NCBI GenBank assembly: GCA_001898145.1
Contig: MKSR01000017.1
Span: 62,001 to 126,000, forward strand
Reading direction: 5' to 3'
DNA length: 64,000 bases
DNA from: Dyadobacter sp. 50-39
Lineage (GTDB): Bacteria > Bacteroidota > Bacteroidia > Cytophagales > Spirosomataceae
Below are positions 1 through 8,719 of the stretch, piece after piece. Made by a program: the position numbers and the translations under genes. Every line of letters starts with the position of its first letter. Position 1 is the first letter of the stretch. Under the pieces are notes generated by a model. That model saw nothing but the letters and a program-made list of their open reading frames with translations. It searched no databases and was not told where the DNA came from.

Positions 1-1608
1 TTGTGAGATTCTCAAAATTTCAAGGTAAAAACAATCGAGGACTTCAAAAATGCGCTGATTAAGTGCGCAACGGTCTCCATTGCTGCACTATTTGTCAATT
101 TCCTTTTAAATGTTTTGAGATACTTTCTAAGATTGAAGCAGGTCGCAGCCATTAGCATTACCTTATGTGCCGAGGCTTTACCAAGAACATTGATTTTACT
201 TAATCCGTAATGGTGAACCAAGCTTCCAAAGACCGGCTCTACCGTACTTTGCCGGACTTGTTTCATCCGTTTCCCGCGCCTGCTTACTTGTCTTTCATAG
301 GCTCGGTGATAATAATCTTCAAAAGCTGTCGTAAATATTCTTTTAAATAGTGACTTAGGCGTGCAGGATTCTTTTAGAACACAGGGAATGCAATCCTTTT
401 TTGAAGCCCGGTAATTTTTGATAAGCTTCCCGTCAGATGTTAGATCGAAGCCTTTAAAAGGAATTGTCTTCCCCATGGTACACGTAAAAACATCTTCTTT
501 CCGGTCATAGGTAACCCATTCCCTTTCTGGTTTGTACTTTCCAAAAACAGGGATCCATGGTGTGATATTTCTCAGTTCCAGGAACTCATAGTTAAACCCA
601 TTTGAGTACCCTGCATCCGCTAAGAGCTCTGTCATCCGAAGCTCGTTCGCTTTCAGTCGGCTTTGAACGTGTAGAGTCATTGCTGGTAGATACTGACTGT
701 CTCTTCCATCTGCAAAGTCAGCCTGTATATGGCTGATTACACCCTGAGCAGTATCTACTGCCATACTGCAGTGATAGTTAAGTTTTCTTGCCTTGCCAGG
801 CTTTACCGAAATACGAGCATCCGGATCATGCGGGTTATAATGCGTTTTATTACTGAATAACTGTGCTTTTTCGTGAGAAGCGCCGCTGGCTCCGACCGGA
901 TTTTTGCGCAGTTTATCATGAATATGTTTAACACGCTTCAAATGATGCTGCGGAGCAGTGATCAACCCCACCGTAGATGTTACCGCAGAGCTTGTTTGAT
1001 TTTGGTTTTCGGTGTCTACGGCTTCAAAGTGCCTTTCAACAGACTGGAAAGGTCTTTTCAGTTCAAGGCTTTCCATTGAAGCATTCGCCTTAATGGGAGC
1101 CGAATCCATGGCCTGGGTATGTCCACTGACCATACCCTTATCAACACATAAAGAAAATATTTTATTGAACAGAGACTCAAAAACGGTAGCTGGATATAAT
1201 TGTCTGGTCCGACTGATGGTCGAATGCCAGGGTAATTGCTCATCAATATCATATCCCAAAAAGTAAAGAATGTCCATCCGCATCGAGCAGTGATCTACCA
1301 ATTTGCGGTCAGACGTTATATTTTCCAGGTAACCGACAAGCATAAGCTTGAAGAATACGACCGGGTCTATGGATGGATTTCCAGTGCGACCATACAGGTC
1401 TCGGGTATCGCTGTAAATGGATTGTAGATCCAGAGTTTCTTTGAGCCTCCTATAAAAATTATCCTTCGGAATTCGCTCGGATAACTGGAAGTTCATGAAC
1501 AGTTTTTCGGAGTAATTTTTTCTTCCTTGCATTCCTGAAGTTACAAAAATCCAAGCAGTTATGGAAGTGATTAAGTCTGCTATTCACTGAGTTGTGCAAC
1601 GGCCACCA
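1..1608 (-). mobile_element. IS1182-family insertion sequence, one end outside window
   Basis: The transposase gene fills nearly all of this stretch. The likely upstream end is the sequence GAGTTGTGCAACGGCCACC ending near 1606-1608, just after a short leader before the transposase start. The matching inverted end next to the transposase stop is not in the window, which begins only 11 bases past that stop, so neither the terminal repeat nor a target duplication can be confirmed. The 235 bases between this end and the AraC gene at 1844 contain no convincing gene. Confidence 0.6.
12..1532 (-). CDS. IS1182-family transposase
   Basis: A 506-residue DDE transposase that would cut and join the ends of its own element. 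The N-terminal part (about residues 1-120) has the DUF772-type layout of IS1182/IS5-like enzymes, with a PVVFFKLMLVGYL helix and a CSMRMDILYFLGYD segment. The catalytic core follows (MDSAPIKANAS near 145, DAGYSNG near 305), and a Cys-containing region (CIPCVLKESCTPK, about 385-397) precedes VEPVFGSLVHHYGL, which carries the final acidic residue. Length fits an intact family member and no internal stop is seen, so it may be active. It lies at the edge of a resistance island, consistent with a role in its acquisition. Confidence 0.93.
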   Translation of the reverse strand: MQGRKNYSEKLFMNFQLSERIPKDNFYRRLKETLDLQSIYSDTRDLYGRTGNPSIDPVVFFKLMLVGYLENITSDRKLVDHCSMRMDILYFLGYDIDEQLPWHSTISRTRQLYPATVFESLFNKIFSLCVDKGMVSGHTQAMDSAPIKANASMESLELKRPFQSVERHFEAVDTENQNQTSSAVTSTVGLITAPQHHLKRVKHIHDKLRKNPVGASGASHEKAQLFSNKTHYNPHDPDARISVKPGKARKLNYHCSMAVDTAQGVISHIQADFADGRDSQYLPAMTLHVQSRLKANELRMTELLADAGYSNGFNYEFLELRNITPWIPVFGKYKPEREWVTYDRKEDVFTCTMGKTIPFKGFDLTSDGKLIKNYRASKKDCIPCVLKESCTPKSLFKRIFTTAFEDYYHRAYERQVSRRGKRMKQVRQSTVEPVFGSLVHHYGLSKINVLGKASAHKVMLMAATCFNLRKYLKTFKRKLTNSAAMETVAHLISAFLKSSIVFTLKF

Positions 1609-1843
1609 CCGATTTTATTAATCCAGAAACCGTATTGATAACATCTATATATAGGCAAACTATGTCCGTCTCCCTACCTAGTTATGTGAGTTGACAAGCT
1701 TTTGATCCTTTTTGATACGCACCGACGTTTTTTTCCTGGCAGAATTGATAAGGCATAAGCGTACATTAGCGAAAGTGGATTTCTACAATCATGCCAGTGT
1801 TTATTCACTGAAGCATCAAGGAAGAATTTGTTAGTTTTGCTCA

Positions 1844-2716
1844 ATGACCGGCATAATAAAGACATACGATTTCAAATCAGGTCTGCCTAACGAGATTGAA
1901 GTGGTTCCAATCTCTTCTATTTTCCTTGCTCATCAGGCAGGAATCATTCAGCCCCATCGAGCCGATTTTTATCATATCTTCTGGTTTACAAGAGGAAACC
2001 CAGTACATACCGTCGATTTTGAACCGATCCCTATCCGGCCCGATACACTCCTTTTTATCAATAAAAATCGAGTTCACTTTTTTGATAAATCCGGAGACTA
2101 TGATGGCTGGATGTTACTTTTTACAGATGCCTTTTTTGTACAGTCGCCGCAAGACATGGAGTTTCTGCACAGTACAATTCTATTTCACGACCTGCTTGAT
2201 GTTCCGACTATCGATCTGAATGAAACCAGGGCAAACCTGATTTTGGTTATCGAACAAATACAAGCGGAGCTTGCTAGCCAGCAAGATGCAGTGCATGCCC
2301 CGTTACTTCGGAATATGTTACAGAACCTGCTTATGCTTGCCGATAGGGAGCGGAGATTACAAGGCTTTTCGGAAATAAAAAAGGGACTGGATCTGGATCA
2401 CACGTTGACTTTTACAGAGCTGCTTGAAAAGCAATTCACGCACCAGAAAGCAGTAAATTCTTATGCAGCTCAAATGGGTATCACTGAAAGGCGGTTGCAA
2501 CAAGCTACTGCTGCCGCCGTTGGAAAGACCCCGAAACAGATGGTGGAAGAGCGAATTGTCCTTGAAGCTAAACGGCTATTGGCGCACTCAAATCAATCTG
2601 TAAAAGAGATCGGGTTTAGCCTCGGATTTGATGAACCGACAAATTTTGTCCGTTTTTTCCGGAGAGAGAACGGGCAAACCCCGATGGCTTTCAAACAGCA
2701 CTACACAAAGGAGTAA
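1844..2716 (+). CDS. AraC-family transcriptional regulator
   Basis: A 290-residue DNA-binding regulator. The N-terminal half looks like the cupin-type sensing domain of AraC proteins (HRADFYHIFWFTRG at about 38-51 and PIRPDTLLFINKNRVHFF). The C-terminal 100 residues hold the double helix-turn-helix with KTPKQMVEERIVLEAKRLL and VKEIGFSLGFDEPTNFVRFFRR, ending a few residues after TPMAFK. It lies about 90 bases upstream of three NTF2-like genes on the same strand, so it probably controls them (inference). A TAGTTTTG box (1832-1839) sits very close to the start codon and is only weak promoter evidence. Ligand unknown. Confidence 0.93.
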   Translation: MTGIIKTYDFKSGLPNEIEVVPISSIFLAHQAGIIQPHRADFYHIFWFTRGNPVHTVDFEPIPIRPDTLLFINKNRVHFFDKSGDYDGWMLLFTDAFFVQSPQDMEFLHSTILFHDLLDVPTIDLNETRANLILVIEQIQAELASQQDAVHAPLLRNMLQNLLMLADRERRLQGFSEIKKGLDLDHTLTFTELLEKQFTHQKAVNSYAAQMGITERRLQQATAAAVGKTPKQMVEERIVLEAKRLLAHSNQSVKEIGFSLGFDEPTNFVRFFRRENGQTPMAFKQHYTKE

Positions 2717-2807
2717 TTTCGCATTTTGATCATAATTATACCTGTTTTCATCTTTTCATCCTTGTGGCCTTTTCGGAATTTTGTGTCATCAAAAAACACG
2801 AACAAAG

Positions 2808-3653
2808 ATGAAAATGACAATTGGAATTCTCGCTATAACTGCTGCTACTTCATTGGTAGCATGTATTGCTGATCACACTCCTTCGGTTTCTGATCAGCGT
2901 AAAAAAGAAGTGACGGCCTTGCTTAAAAGCATTGAGACAGGCGATCCTGCACCAATCGGTTATATTAACCCAGACAAGTACATTCAGCACAATCTCGGTG
3001 CCGCTGATGGCTTGGCAGGCTTTGGAGCTTTATTACAACAACTCCCGGCAAATTCTGCAAAAGTGAACACAGTTCGGGTATTCCAGGACGGGGACTACGT
3101 TTTTACGCACACAGATTACAATTTCTTCGGGCCGAAATTTGGCTTTGACGTTTTCCGCTATGAAAACGGTAAGATTGTCGAACACTGGGATAACTTACAA
3201 GAAAAGTCGACAACGCCCAATCCGAGCGGTCAGACAATGATTGACGGCCCCACCCAAGTGTCTGACCTGGCAAAAACAGAAGCAAATAAATCCCTTGTAT
3301 CAGGCTTTGTAACAGATATTTTAGTTAATGGAGATATGACCAAGCTTCAGGGATATTTCAACGGCGACTCCTACATTCAGCATAATCCGCAGATAGGTGA
3401 TGGGCTCTCTGGCCTGGGCGCTGCATTGGAAGCAATGGCCAAGCAAGGCATTACCATGAAGTATGATAAGGTTCACAAAGTGCTTGGTGAAGGCAACTTT
3501 GTTCTGGTGCTGAGTGAAGGGACTTTTGGAGGAAAGCACACATCATTTTATGACCTGTTCCGTGTTGAAAACGAGAAAATTGCCGAGCACTGGGACACAA
3601 TCGAAACCATTCCTGCACAGTCAGAATGGAAGAACAACAACGGTAAATTTTAA
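2808..3653 (+). CDS. Tandem NTF2/SnoaL-like lipoprotein
   Basis: I place the start at ATG 2808; an upstream TTG at 2781 is in frame but would spoil the signal. The N terminus (MKMTIGIL...SLVAC) is a lipoprotein signal with Cys at the end of the lipobox, so the product is probably membrane-anchored outside the cytoplasm. Two SnoaL/NTF2-like folds follow. Each has a YIQHN motif (one YIQHNLGAADG, one YIQHNPQIGDG) and an EHWD motif (IVEHWDNL and IAEHWDTI), so the protein is an internal duplication. These motifs match the predicted-ester-cyclase-like branch of the superfamily. Substrate and activity are unknown. The single-domain gene at 4306 has the same motifs. Confidence 0.85.
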   Translation: MKMTIGILAITAATSLVACIADHTPSVSDQRKKEVTALLKSIETGDPAPIGYINPDKYIQHNLGAADGLAGFGALLQQLPANSAKVNTVRVFQDGDYVFTHTDYNFFGPKFGFDVFRYENGKIVEHWDNLQEKSTTPNPSGQTMIDGPTQVSDLAKTEANKSLVSGFVTDILVNGDMTKLQGYFNGDSYIQHNPQIGDGLSGLGAALEAMAKQGITMKYDKVHKVLGEGNFVLVLSEGTFGGKHTSFYDLFRVENEKIAEHWDTIETIPAQSEWKNNNGKF

Positions 3654-3660
3654 TAAACAC

Positions 3661-3697
3661 GAGGCAGGGTCGTAAAACCCTGCCTCCATATTTTTTT
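3661..3697 (+). terminator. Rho-independent terminator
   Basis: A 10-base stem, GAGGCAGGGT (3661-3670) with ACCCTGCCTC (3677-3686), a six-base loop and then a T-rich run. It begins a few bases after the tandem NTF2 gene stop and just before the next start at 3702. Confidence 0.85.
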
Positions 3698-3701
3698 CAA
3701 T

Positions 3702-4193
3702 ATGAAAAAGGTCATTGTTTCTTTTTTTGTGCTGGCATCACTGTTCATTCACGAGTCTGCCCGTAGCCAGCAGCTCACTCACGAAAAAGCAATCGACAGA
3801 TTACTTGATCATTACACAAAATCGATAAACACAGCAGACACTTCGCTAGCTAGATCACTATTTTCGTCAAAAGAGGCTCTTTCCTTTATTCATCCCAGAG
3901 GCCATGAGAAAGGGTGGTTACAGATCAGGGACCAATTTTATATCGGTACTATGGGTAATTTGCTTAGTGGCCGTCAGTTGGTAATCACGGAAAGTGCCGT
4001 TCACCAATTAGATAAAAAGCATGCATGGGTTGAGTTTTATTGGGACTTTCACGCGACATTTAAAGAAGGCAATCAACCCCTTCACACCAAGGGTAGGGAA
4101 TCCCAACTACTAATCAAAGAAAACGGAGATTGGAAAATTGTTCACATCCATTATTCTGGCCTACCAGTATCAGGTAACGGGCAAGGATTTTAA
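3702..4193 (+). CDS. Exported DUF4440/SnoaL-like protein
   Basis: A 163-residue protein with a clear signal peptide (MKKVIVSFFVLASLFIHESARS, cleavage near SARSQQ). The mature part looks like an NTF2-like DUF4440/SnoaL_3 domain: HEKAIDRLLDHYTKSINTAD, FIHPRGHEKGW, WVEFYWDFHATF and a closing GDWKIVHIHYSGLP strand, the usual end of this fold. Proteins of this kind bind small molecules or act in calcium/calmodulin kinase II association-like folds, but no catalytic assignment is possible. It follows a terminator, so it may be transcribed separately from the gene before it. It lacks the YIQHN and EHWD motifs of its two neighbours. Confidence 0.8.
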   Translation: MKKVIVSFFVLASLFIHESARSQQLTHEKAIDRLLDHYTKSINTADTSLARSLFSSKEALSFIHPRGHEKGWLQIRDQFYIGTMGNLLSGRQLVITESAVHQLDKKHAWVEFYWDFHATFKEGNQPLHTKGRESQLLIKENGDWKIVHIHYSGLPVSGNGQGF

Positions 4194-4305
4194 GATTGTT
4201 TCGAACACTCCGGGATATTGGTGGTCATTTGACAGGATACTTTTCTTTGAGGTTCAAATGAGCAAATTGTAGCCGTACAACCGTTTCTATACCTAGATCA
4301 AAAAC

Positions 4306-4689
4306 ATGAATAATATTGAACAAAACAAGCAAGCCGCTGTTGCATTCTATGAGCTAATGTTCAATGATTGCCGACCGGAGGAAGCAATTGCCCTTTATGT
4401 GGGTGATACCTACATACAGCACAACCCGCATGTGGCCGATGGTAAAGACGGATTTATCTCCTACTTCAATCATATGGCGTCTGATTATCCCGGCAAACAT
4501 GTCACTGTCAAGCGGATTATTGCCGAAGGAGATTTAGTCGTCTTGCATTGTTTTCAGCATTGGCCTGGCGATCATGACTATGCTGGTATTGATATTTTTC
4601 GATTTGATACTGCTGGGAAGATTGTCGAGCACTGGGATGTTTTGCAAATAATCCCAGTGCAATCGAAGAATGAAAACGGGCTGTTTTAG
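4306..4689 (+). CDS. NTF2/SnoaL-like family protein
   Basis: A 127-residue cytoplasmic single-domain protein of the SnoaL-like/nuclear transport factor 2 family. It has [18 protein letters not shown], then [11 protein letters not shown], a central strand pair and IVEHWDVLQ near the end. The same YIQHN and EHWD motifs occur twice in the lipoprotein at 2808, so the two genes are probably paralogues. No signal peptide is visible. It may handle a small hydrophobic substrate like other members of the superfamily, but this is inference. It ends about 250 bases before the converging MFS gene. Confidence 0.85.
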   Translation: MNNIEQNKQAAVAFYELMFNDCRPEEAIALYVGDTYIQHNPHVADGKDGFISYFNHMASDYPGKHVTVKRIIAEGDLVVLHCFQHWPGDHDYAGIDIFRFDTAGKIVEHWDVLQIIPVQSKNENGLF

Positions 4690-4938
4690 GCTAGGTTAGA
4701 ATATGGAAACTGATTTTTCATTTTCTATGCTCACTATGTATAGATACATACGACCCTTTGCATATTGATGGTTGGAGGAAAGATAAATTACTGTATAAGG
4801 TATGCCATCTCACTATTAATGAACCCAAACGTTCTTCCAAACGATAGAAGGCTAGCTTTTAACAAAACCTCCAAATTTCATTTTAACCACCGAATTATCC
4901 AGAAAGAATATATCCTAAACAATATCTATCATAGCGCT
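4690..4938. other. Intergenic stretch without a supported gene
   Basis: AT-rich sequence between converging genes. A 75-codon reading frame at 4765-4992 runs into the end of the MFS gene, has no recognisable domain and is not credited. No clear terminator is seen. Confidence 0.5.
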
Positions 4939-6072
4939 TTACGCAGGGAATACGTTGGACTGTCGATGATATTTCCAGGTGAAGAATATTAGCAATACAA
5001 CAACGGTCGCATACATTAAGTGTAGATGATCATCGGCCAGCAAAAACCCACCTGCCAACGCACCAAAGGCCGAACCCGCATCCCTGAAAGTAGCATTATC
5101 AGAAACCGCGTGTGTAACATCGGCTTTGCCTGTTGATGCTGCGCCGGCCGCAAGAGAGGCATTAACGTTATAAAATGTAAAGACAACGACCAACCCGGTA
5201 ATTGCCCAGCCATTTGTTGCCAACAGTAGTCCCGAGCAGATCAACAAAATAGAGCCTGAATAGATGTTGCGGAGTCCGTACCGATCGGCTGCCCAACCGG
5301 CAAACGGGGAAATCAAAAGGGAACAAATCCGCCGAAAGCTCAGAAATCCCGCAGCTGCGGCAGTAATTTCAACCGCTGACTAATCGGGCCGAGCATCCAT
5401 CAACAGGGCACCAATCAAAACCACAAGCATGCCTTCGACCGCAAAAGCTCCCAGGAAGGCCAGCCGGTTAAAAATTGAGGGAAAAGACACTTTGAAGCTG
5501 AACTGGCGGTCTGGCACGCGGTCCCTTTCTTGAAGTTTGACTGCGAAATAAATTCCGGGCGTTGAAAGGAGCGCGATCACCAAAAATATTAGGCTAGGGC
5601 TAATCGCATCAAAAAGCAGTGGGCCGATTAAAAGCGACAACAGCGGCCCAGATTCAACAATACTTTGGCTCACTCCCAGGGCGAGACCTTTTTGAGGATA
5701 ATCCATCGCATAGGTGATTGCCCCAACGCGAAGAACAGAATACGATATGCCCCAGAGGATCCTGAGCAACAATAAAATTGTAATGCCCAAGCCGGCACCA
5801 TAACCCGCAGTGGCAAATACGGCGGTAATTGCCGCAATGATCATTGGCAGTCGAAAACCCAGGCGGCTGAAAACGCGCAAAATTAACGGGTTAAGCACAA
5901 TCCTGGTGAAGCGGTTAATAGACAAAATAGCCCCGATCCAAATGATTGGCACATGGATACTGGGCGCGTTCACAGGTAAAAATGAATACAAAAACGCATC
6001 ACCCATCAGCGCAAACGTCAAACTGAACGATGCATACATCGGCAATTTTAATTCGTCAATATGCTTTTGCAT
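4939..6072 (-). pseudogene. MFS transporter interrupted by in-frame amber codon
   Basis: A major facilitator superfamily permease of about 377 codons with many hydrophobic helices. The first part (5380-6072) ends LLMDARPD followed by TAG at 5380-5382. Reading continues in the same frame as SAVEITAAAAGFLSFRR, then PFAGWAADRYGLR, and on to a natural stop at 4939. The second motif is the classic loop of MFS proteins (GxxaDRxGxR), so both halves are clearly one gene. It is the last member of the arsenic operon, 69 bases after a metallophosphoesterase gene. An efflux role is plausible but it does not read as ArsJ to me. The stop is either a recent nonsense mutation or a base-calling error. Confidence 0.85.
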
Positions 6073-6141
6073 GCTTAGCTTATGGATTTATCTAACCTTC
6101 ACAAACCTTTAATTAGCGGTAAAGCCTTTATTTCCCTAAGG

Positions 6142-6891
6142 CTAATATGCTTTTCTAAGACTATCGGCAAACGCGTTGGGAAGCAGGCTCAGCTCAACAG
6201 CTTGCGCTGCTTTTTCGACATCGTATTTAACCCTGACAAACTCCACATGAACGGAGTCCTTTGACGTCAAGCCTGCTGACTGGTCGATTGTGAGAAGCAC
6301 ATAGCATGCACGCGCATCGCCATCCTTCGGCTTACCCACAGAACCTGTATTAATCAGGTGGTGGAAATGGTCAATACCGTCTTTACCTGAATTGATGATA
6401 CGATGATAAGGCTTGTGCGAGTGGCCAAAGCAAAGGATATCGGCCTTAAATTCCTTTACCAGTTCCACCATATAATCCTCTGGTAGCTCCTGCAACAAAT
6501 ACTCGTTGATGCTGCGCGGACTACCGTGAACAAGTAGCATGCTCAGCTGTTGATCATTGATCTGGAACTCTAATCTGAGGTGTCTGGGAAGTGTTAAGAG
6601 ATAATCCCTTTCCTTGTTTCCAATCAGCTTATAGGCGTATTCGCTGTTTTCTGCTTTGCTGCAATCGCCTTCGGAAGGAAGTACCTTTGAAACTTTCAGG
6701 TCGTGGTTCCCGGCTATGGTAGCGATTTCATGCTTACGGACTAGGCCGATTACCTGATTGGGCCACACATTATAGCCCACCAGGTCACCCAGGCAGTAGA
6801 CTGCGTCAGGATTTTGTGTATTCAGGTCTTCCAGCACCGCCTCAAAAGCTGGGAGGTTTGCATGGATATCAGATAGTAACGCTATTTTCAT
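6142..6891 (-). CDS. Metallophosphoesterase family protein (arsenic operon, copy 1)
   Basis: A 249-residue calcineurin-like phosphoesterase with the complete metal-binding set: DIH at 8-10, GDLVGY at 35-40, GNHD at 61-64, HGSPRSINEY, and GHSHKPYH near 160. These residues hold two metals and cleave phosphate esters or cyclic nucleotides in the family. Its start overlaps the stop of the upstream paralogue in an ATGA, so the two are translationally coupled. The closing VRVKYDVEKAAQAVE segment matches the paralogue. The substrate is unknown. Its place among arsenic genes suggests either signalling or repair of arsenate-damaged phosphate metabolites, which is inference. Confidence 0.88.
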   Translation of the reverse strand: MKIALLSDIHANLPAFEAVLEDLNTQNPDAVYCLGDLVGYNVWPNQVIGLVRKHEIATIAGNHDLKVSKVLPSEGDCSKAENSEYAYKLIGNKERDYLLTLPRHLRLEFQINDQQLSMLLVHGSPRSINEYLLQELPEDYMVELVKEFKADILCFGHSHKPYHRIINSGKDGIDHFHHLINTGSVGKPKDGDARACYVLLTIDQSAGLTSKDSVHVEFVRVKYDVEKAAQAVELSLLPNAFADSLRKAY

Positions 6892-7664
6892 TTTCCCTGA
6901 CGTAATGATTCCGCATAGGCATCCGGAAGGATGCTCTCTTCTACAGCCTTCGCCGCTTTTTCAACATCGTACTTAAAACGTATAAATTCAACGGTGATAC
7001 TTTCCTTGCTGGAAGTGGTTGCATCTGCATTAATATGAAGGATTACATAACCGCCCCGTGGATCTCCGTCTTTTGGTTTACCTACCGAGCCAATGTTGAT
7101 CGCATGACGGAAATAATCTGTTCCATCTTGCTGGACTGAGTCCAGAATTCTATGATAAGGTTTGTGCGTATGACCAAAAAGCATCACATCGGCACTGGCC
7201 TGCTCCATGATCCGTAGCATACTTTTTTCATCGCGATCTTCAAACAAGTACTCGTTGATCCGGCGGGGGCTGCCGTGTACCAGAAGCACTGACAGCGGCT
7301 TATCGTTAAGTTGAAAGTCCAGGCGGATATGTGCCGGCAGGGTTCTCAGATAAGCCCGCTGCTCGTCTTTGATGATTTCATTTGTATAGGCAATCGATAC
7401 TTTACCATTTTCTTTTTCGTCGTCTGTTTTGTAGGCGCAGCCGCAGTCATCGCTGCTTCTTCCGATTCCGAAGTCGTAATTGCCGGCAATAGTAGGGATT
7501 CCCCGCTTTCTGATCTGGTCTACAACTTCATTAGGCCAGATGTTATAACCGACCAGATCACCCAAACAATAAATAGCGTCGGTATCTCTGGATTCAACAT
7601 CTTTGAAAAACGCCTCCAATGCCGGAAGGTTGGCGTGAATATCTGAAAAAAGGGCAATTCTCAT
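6888..7664 (-). CDS. Metallophosphoesterase family protein (copy 2, GNHD changed to GNYD)
   Basis: A 258-residue paralogue of the next gene, with DIH at 8-10, GDLVGY at 35-40 and GHTHKPYH. The conserved GNHD motif instead reads GNYD (61-64), so the histidine that contacts phosphate in most family members is tyrosine here. Directly after it comes an insertion with DDCGC, absent from copy 1 and a possible thiol metal or metalloid site. Its start overlaps the arsO stop by one base (TAATG). The pair looks like duplication followed by divergence. The protein may have altered chemistry or bind rather than cleave; this is inference. Confidence 0.87.
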   Translation of the reverse strand: MRIALFSDIHANLPALEAFFKDVESRDTDAIYCLGDLVGYNIWPNEVVDQIRKRGIPTIAGNYDFGIGRSSDDCGCAYKTDDEKENGKVSIAYTNEIIKDEQRAYLRTLPAHIRLDFQLNDKPLSVLLVHGSPRRINEYLFEDRDEKSMLRIMEQASADVMLFGHTHKPYHRILDSVQQDGTDYFRHAINIGSVGKPKDGDPRGGYVILHINADATTSSKESITVEFIRFKYDVEKAAKAVEESILPDAYAESLRQGK

Positions 7665-8719
7665 TAATCATTATTTAAGTATTCAATAATTTCATTGACA
7701 GTCTGGCGTGCCGAGCGGCCTACGCCGATTAATGTTGCAGATGCAAAACCGGTGAAACTGCCATAACCCACCAGCCAGAGCCCGCTGAACTTCAAGGCCT
7801 TCGTTCCTTCACAGTCAACTTTGCCGTCTTGATTTAAGATGCCTAAGCCTTTCAGGTGCCTCGTTGCAAAGCCAAAACCGGTACACCAAATCACCACATC
7901 GAATGCTTGGCTTCTACCATCATGCCAGATGACGCCGTCTTCATAAAATTGCTTGAAGGTTCCGCGTGCTTGGAGCACACCGCGGTCGCGGGCCTGCTTT
8001 ACAGGCGGTACCATCACGATATTGCCTATATTGTACTGGGCCGCATTAAACTCCCTCCCTTCTTTCATTGCATGGTATTTGGCCGATGCCACATCAAAAA
8101 GCACCCTGCCATCCACATCATCAGGTAAGAATTGCGGCTCTTTGGCTGTTGTCCAAACCGTGGTTGCCAGCTTGGAAACTTCTGCCAGGATTTGCGCCCC
8201 GGAATTCCCTCCGCCGACTATTAACACGGATTTATCTTTGAATGGGAGCGGGTTTTTATACTGGGATGAATGCAGCTGCTGACCCGTAAACAAGTTCTTT
8301 CCTGGGATATCGGGAACAAACGGATTTCGAAAAGTGCCTGTAGCCGAGATAATCGCCCTGCTCTGATAATTTCCCTGGTCAGACTCTACCGTAAAAATGT
8401 CGCCCAACTTTTTGACACTGATTACCTTTGTATCGTGCTGTATTTGGATTTGGTACCTTCCCTGATAGGCGTTCAGATAATCAAGTACATGTTGTTTTGA
8501 CGGAAACCCGCTTCCAGATTTAGGCATCATCCAACCTGGCAGGGAGCTTTGCTCAGCGGGAGAAAACAGCGTAAGTGAATCCCAGCCGTGTTGCCATGCG
8601 CCGCCACCCTGGTGTTGGTCATCCAGGATGATATATTTCAGGTTTGTCCTGCGCAGAAAGTAGCCGCACGACAAGGCGCTTTGCCCGCCACCGATAATGA
8701 TTAGGTCAAATACCTCCAT
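7664..8719 (-). CDS. arsO: ArsO-type flavin-dependent monooxygenase
   Basis: A 351-residue two-dinucleotide-binding oxidoreductase. The FAD site is at the N terminus (IIIGGGQSALSCGYFLRR, about 6-23), the SATGTFRNP motif is near 125-133, the NADPH site VLIVGGGNSGAQI is near 165-177, and WCTGFGF lies near 280. This layout fits flavin-containing monooxygenases annotated as ArsO in arsenic operons, whose exact oxidation target is not settled. The start overlaps the membrane protein upstream by 14 bases and the stop overlaps the next start by one, so it is firmly inside the operon. Assignment as ArsO rather than another FMO rests on context. Confidence 0.85.
   Translation of the reverse strand: MEVFDLIIIGGGQSALSCGYFLRRTNLKYIILDDQHQGGGAWQHGWDSLTLFSPAEQSSLPGWMMPKSGSGFPSKQHVLDYLNAYQGRYQIQIQHDTKVISVKKLGDIFTVESDQGNYQSRAIISATGTFRNPFVPDIPGKNLFTGQQLHSSQYKNPLPFKDKSVLIVGGGNSGAQILAEVSKLATTVWTTAKEPQFLPDDVDGRVLFDVASAKYHAMKEGREFNAAQYNIGNIVMVPPVKQARDRGVLQARGTFKQFYEDGVIWHDGRSQAFDVVIWCTGFGFATRHLKGLGILNQDGKVDCEGTKALKFSGLWLVGYGSFTGFASATLIGVGRSARQTVNEIIEYLNND

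Noticed and set aside
1674-1865. A 63-codon minus-strand frame before the AraC gene
   Set aside because: Overlaps the AraC start on the opposite strand and shows no family feature.
4765-4992. A 75-codon plus-strand reading frame
   Set aside because: It has no recognisable domain, overlaps the end of the MFS gene and has no promoter or codon support.
4939-6072. ArsJ assignment for the MFS gene
   Set aside because: ArsJ works with an adjacent glyceraldehyde-3-phosphate dehydrogenase gene, which is absent, and the protein does not read as ArsJ.
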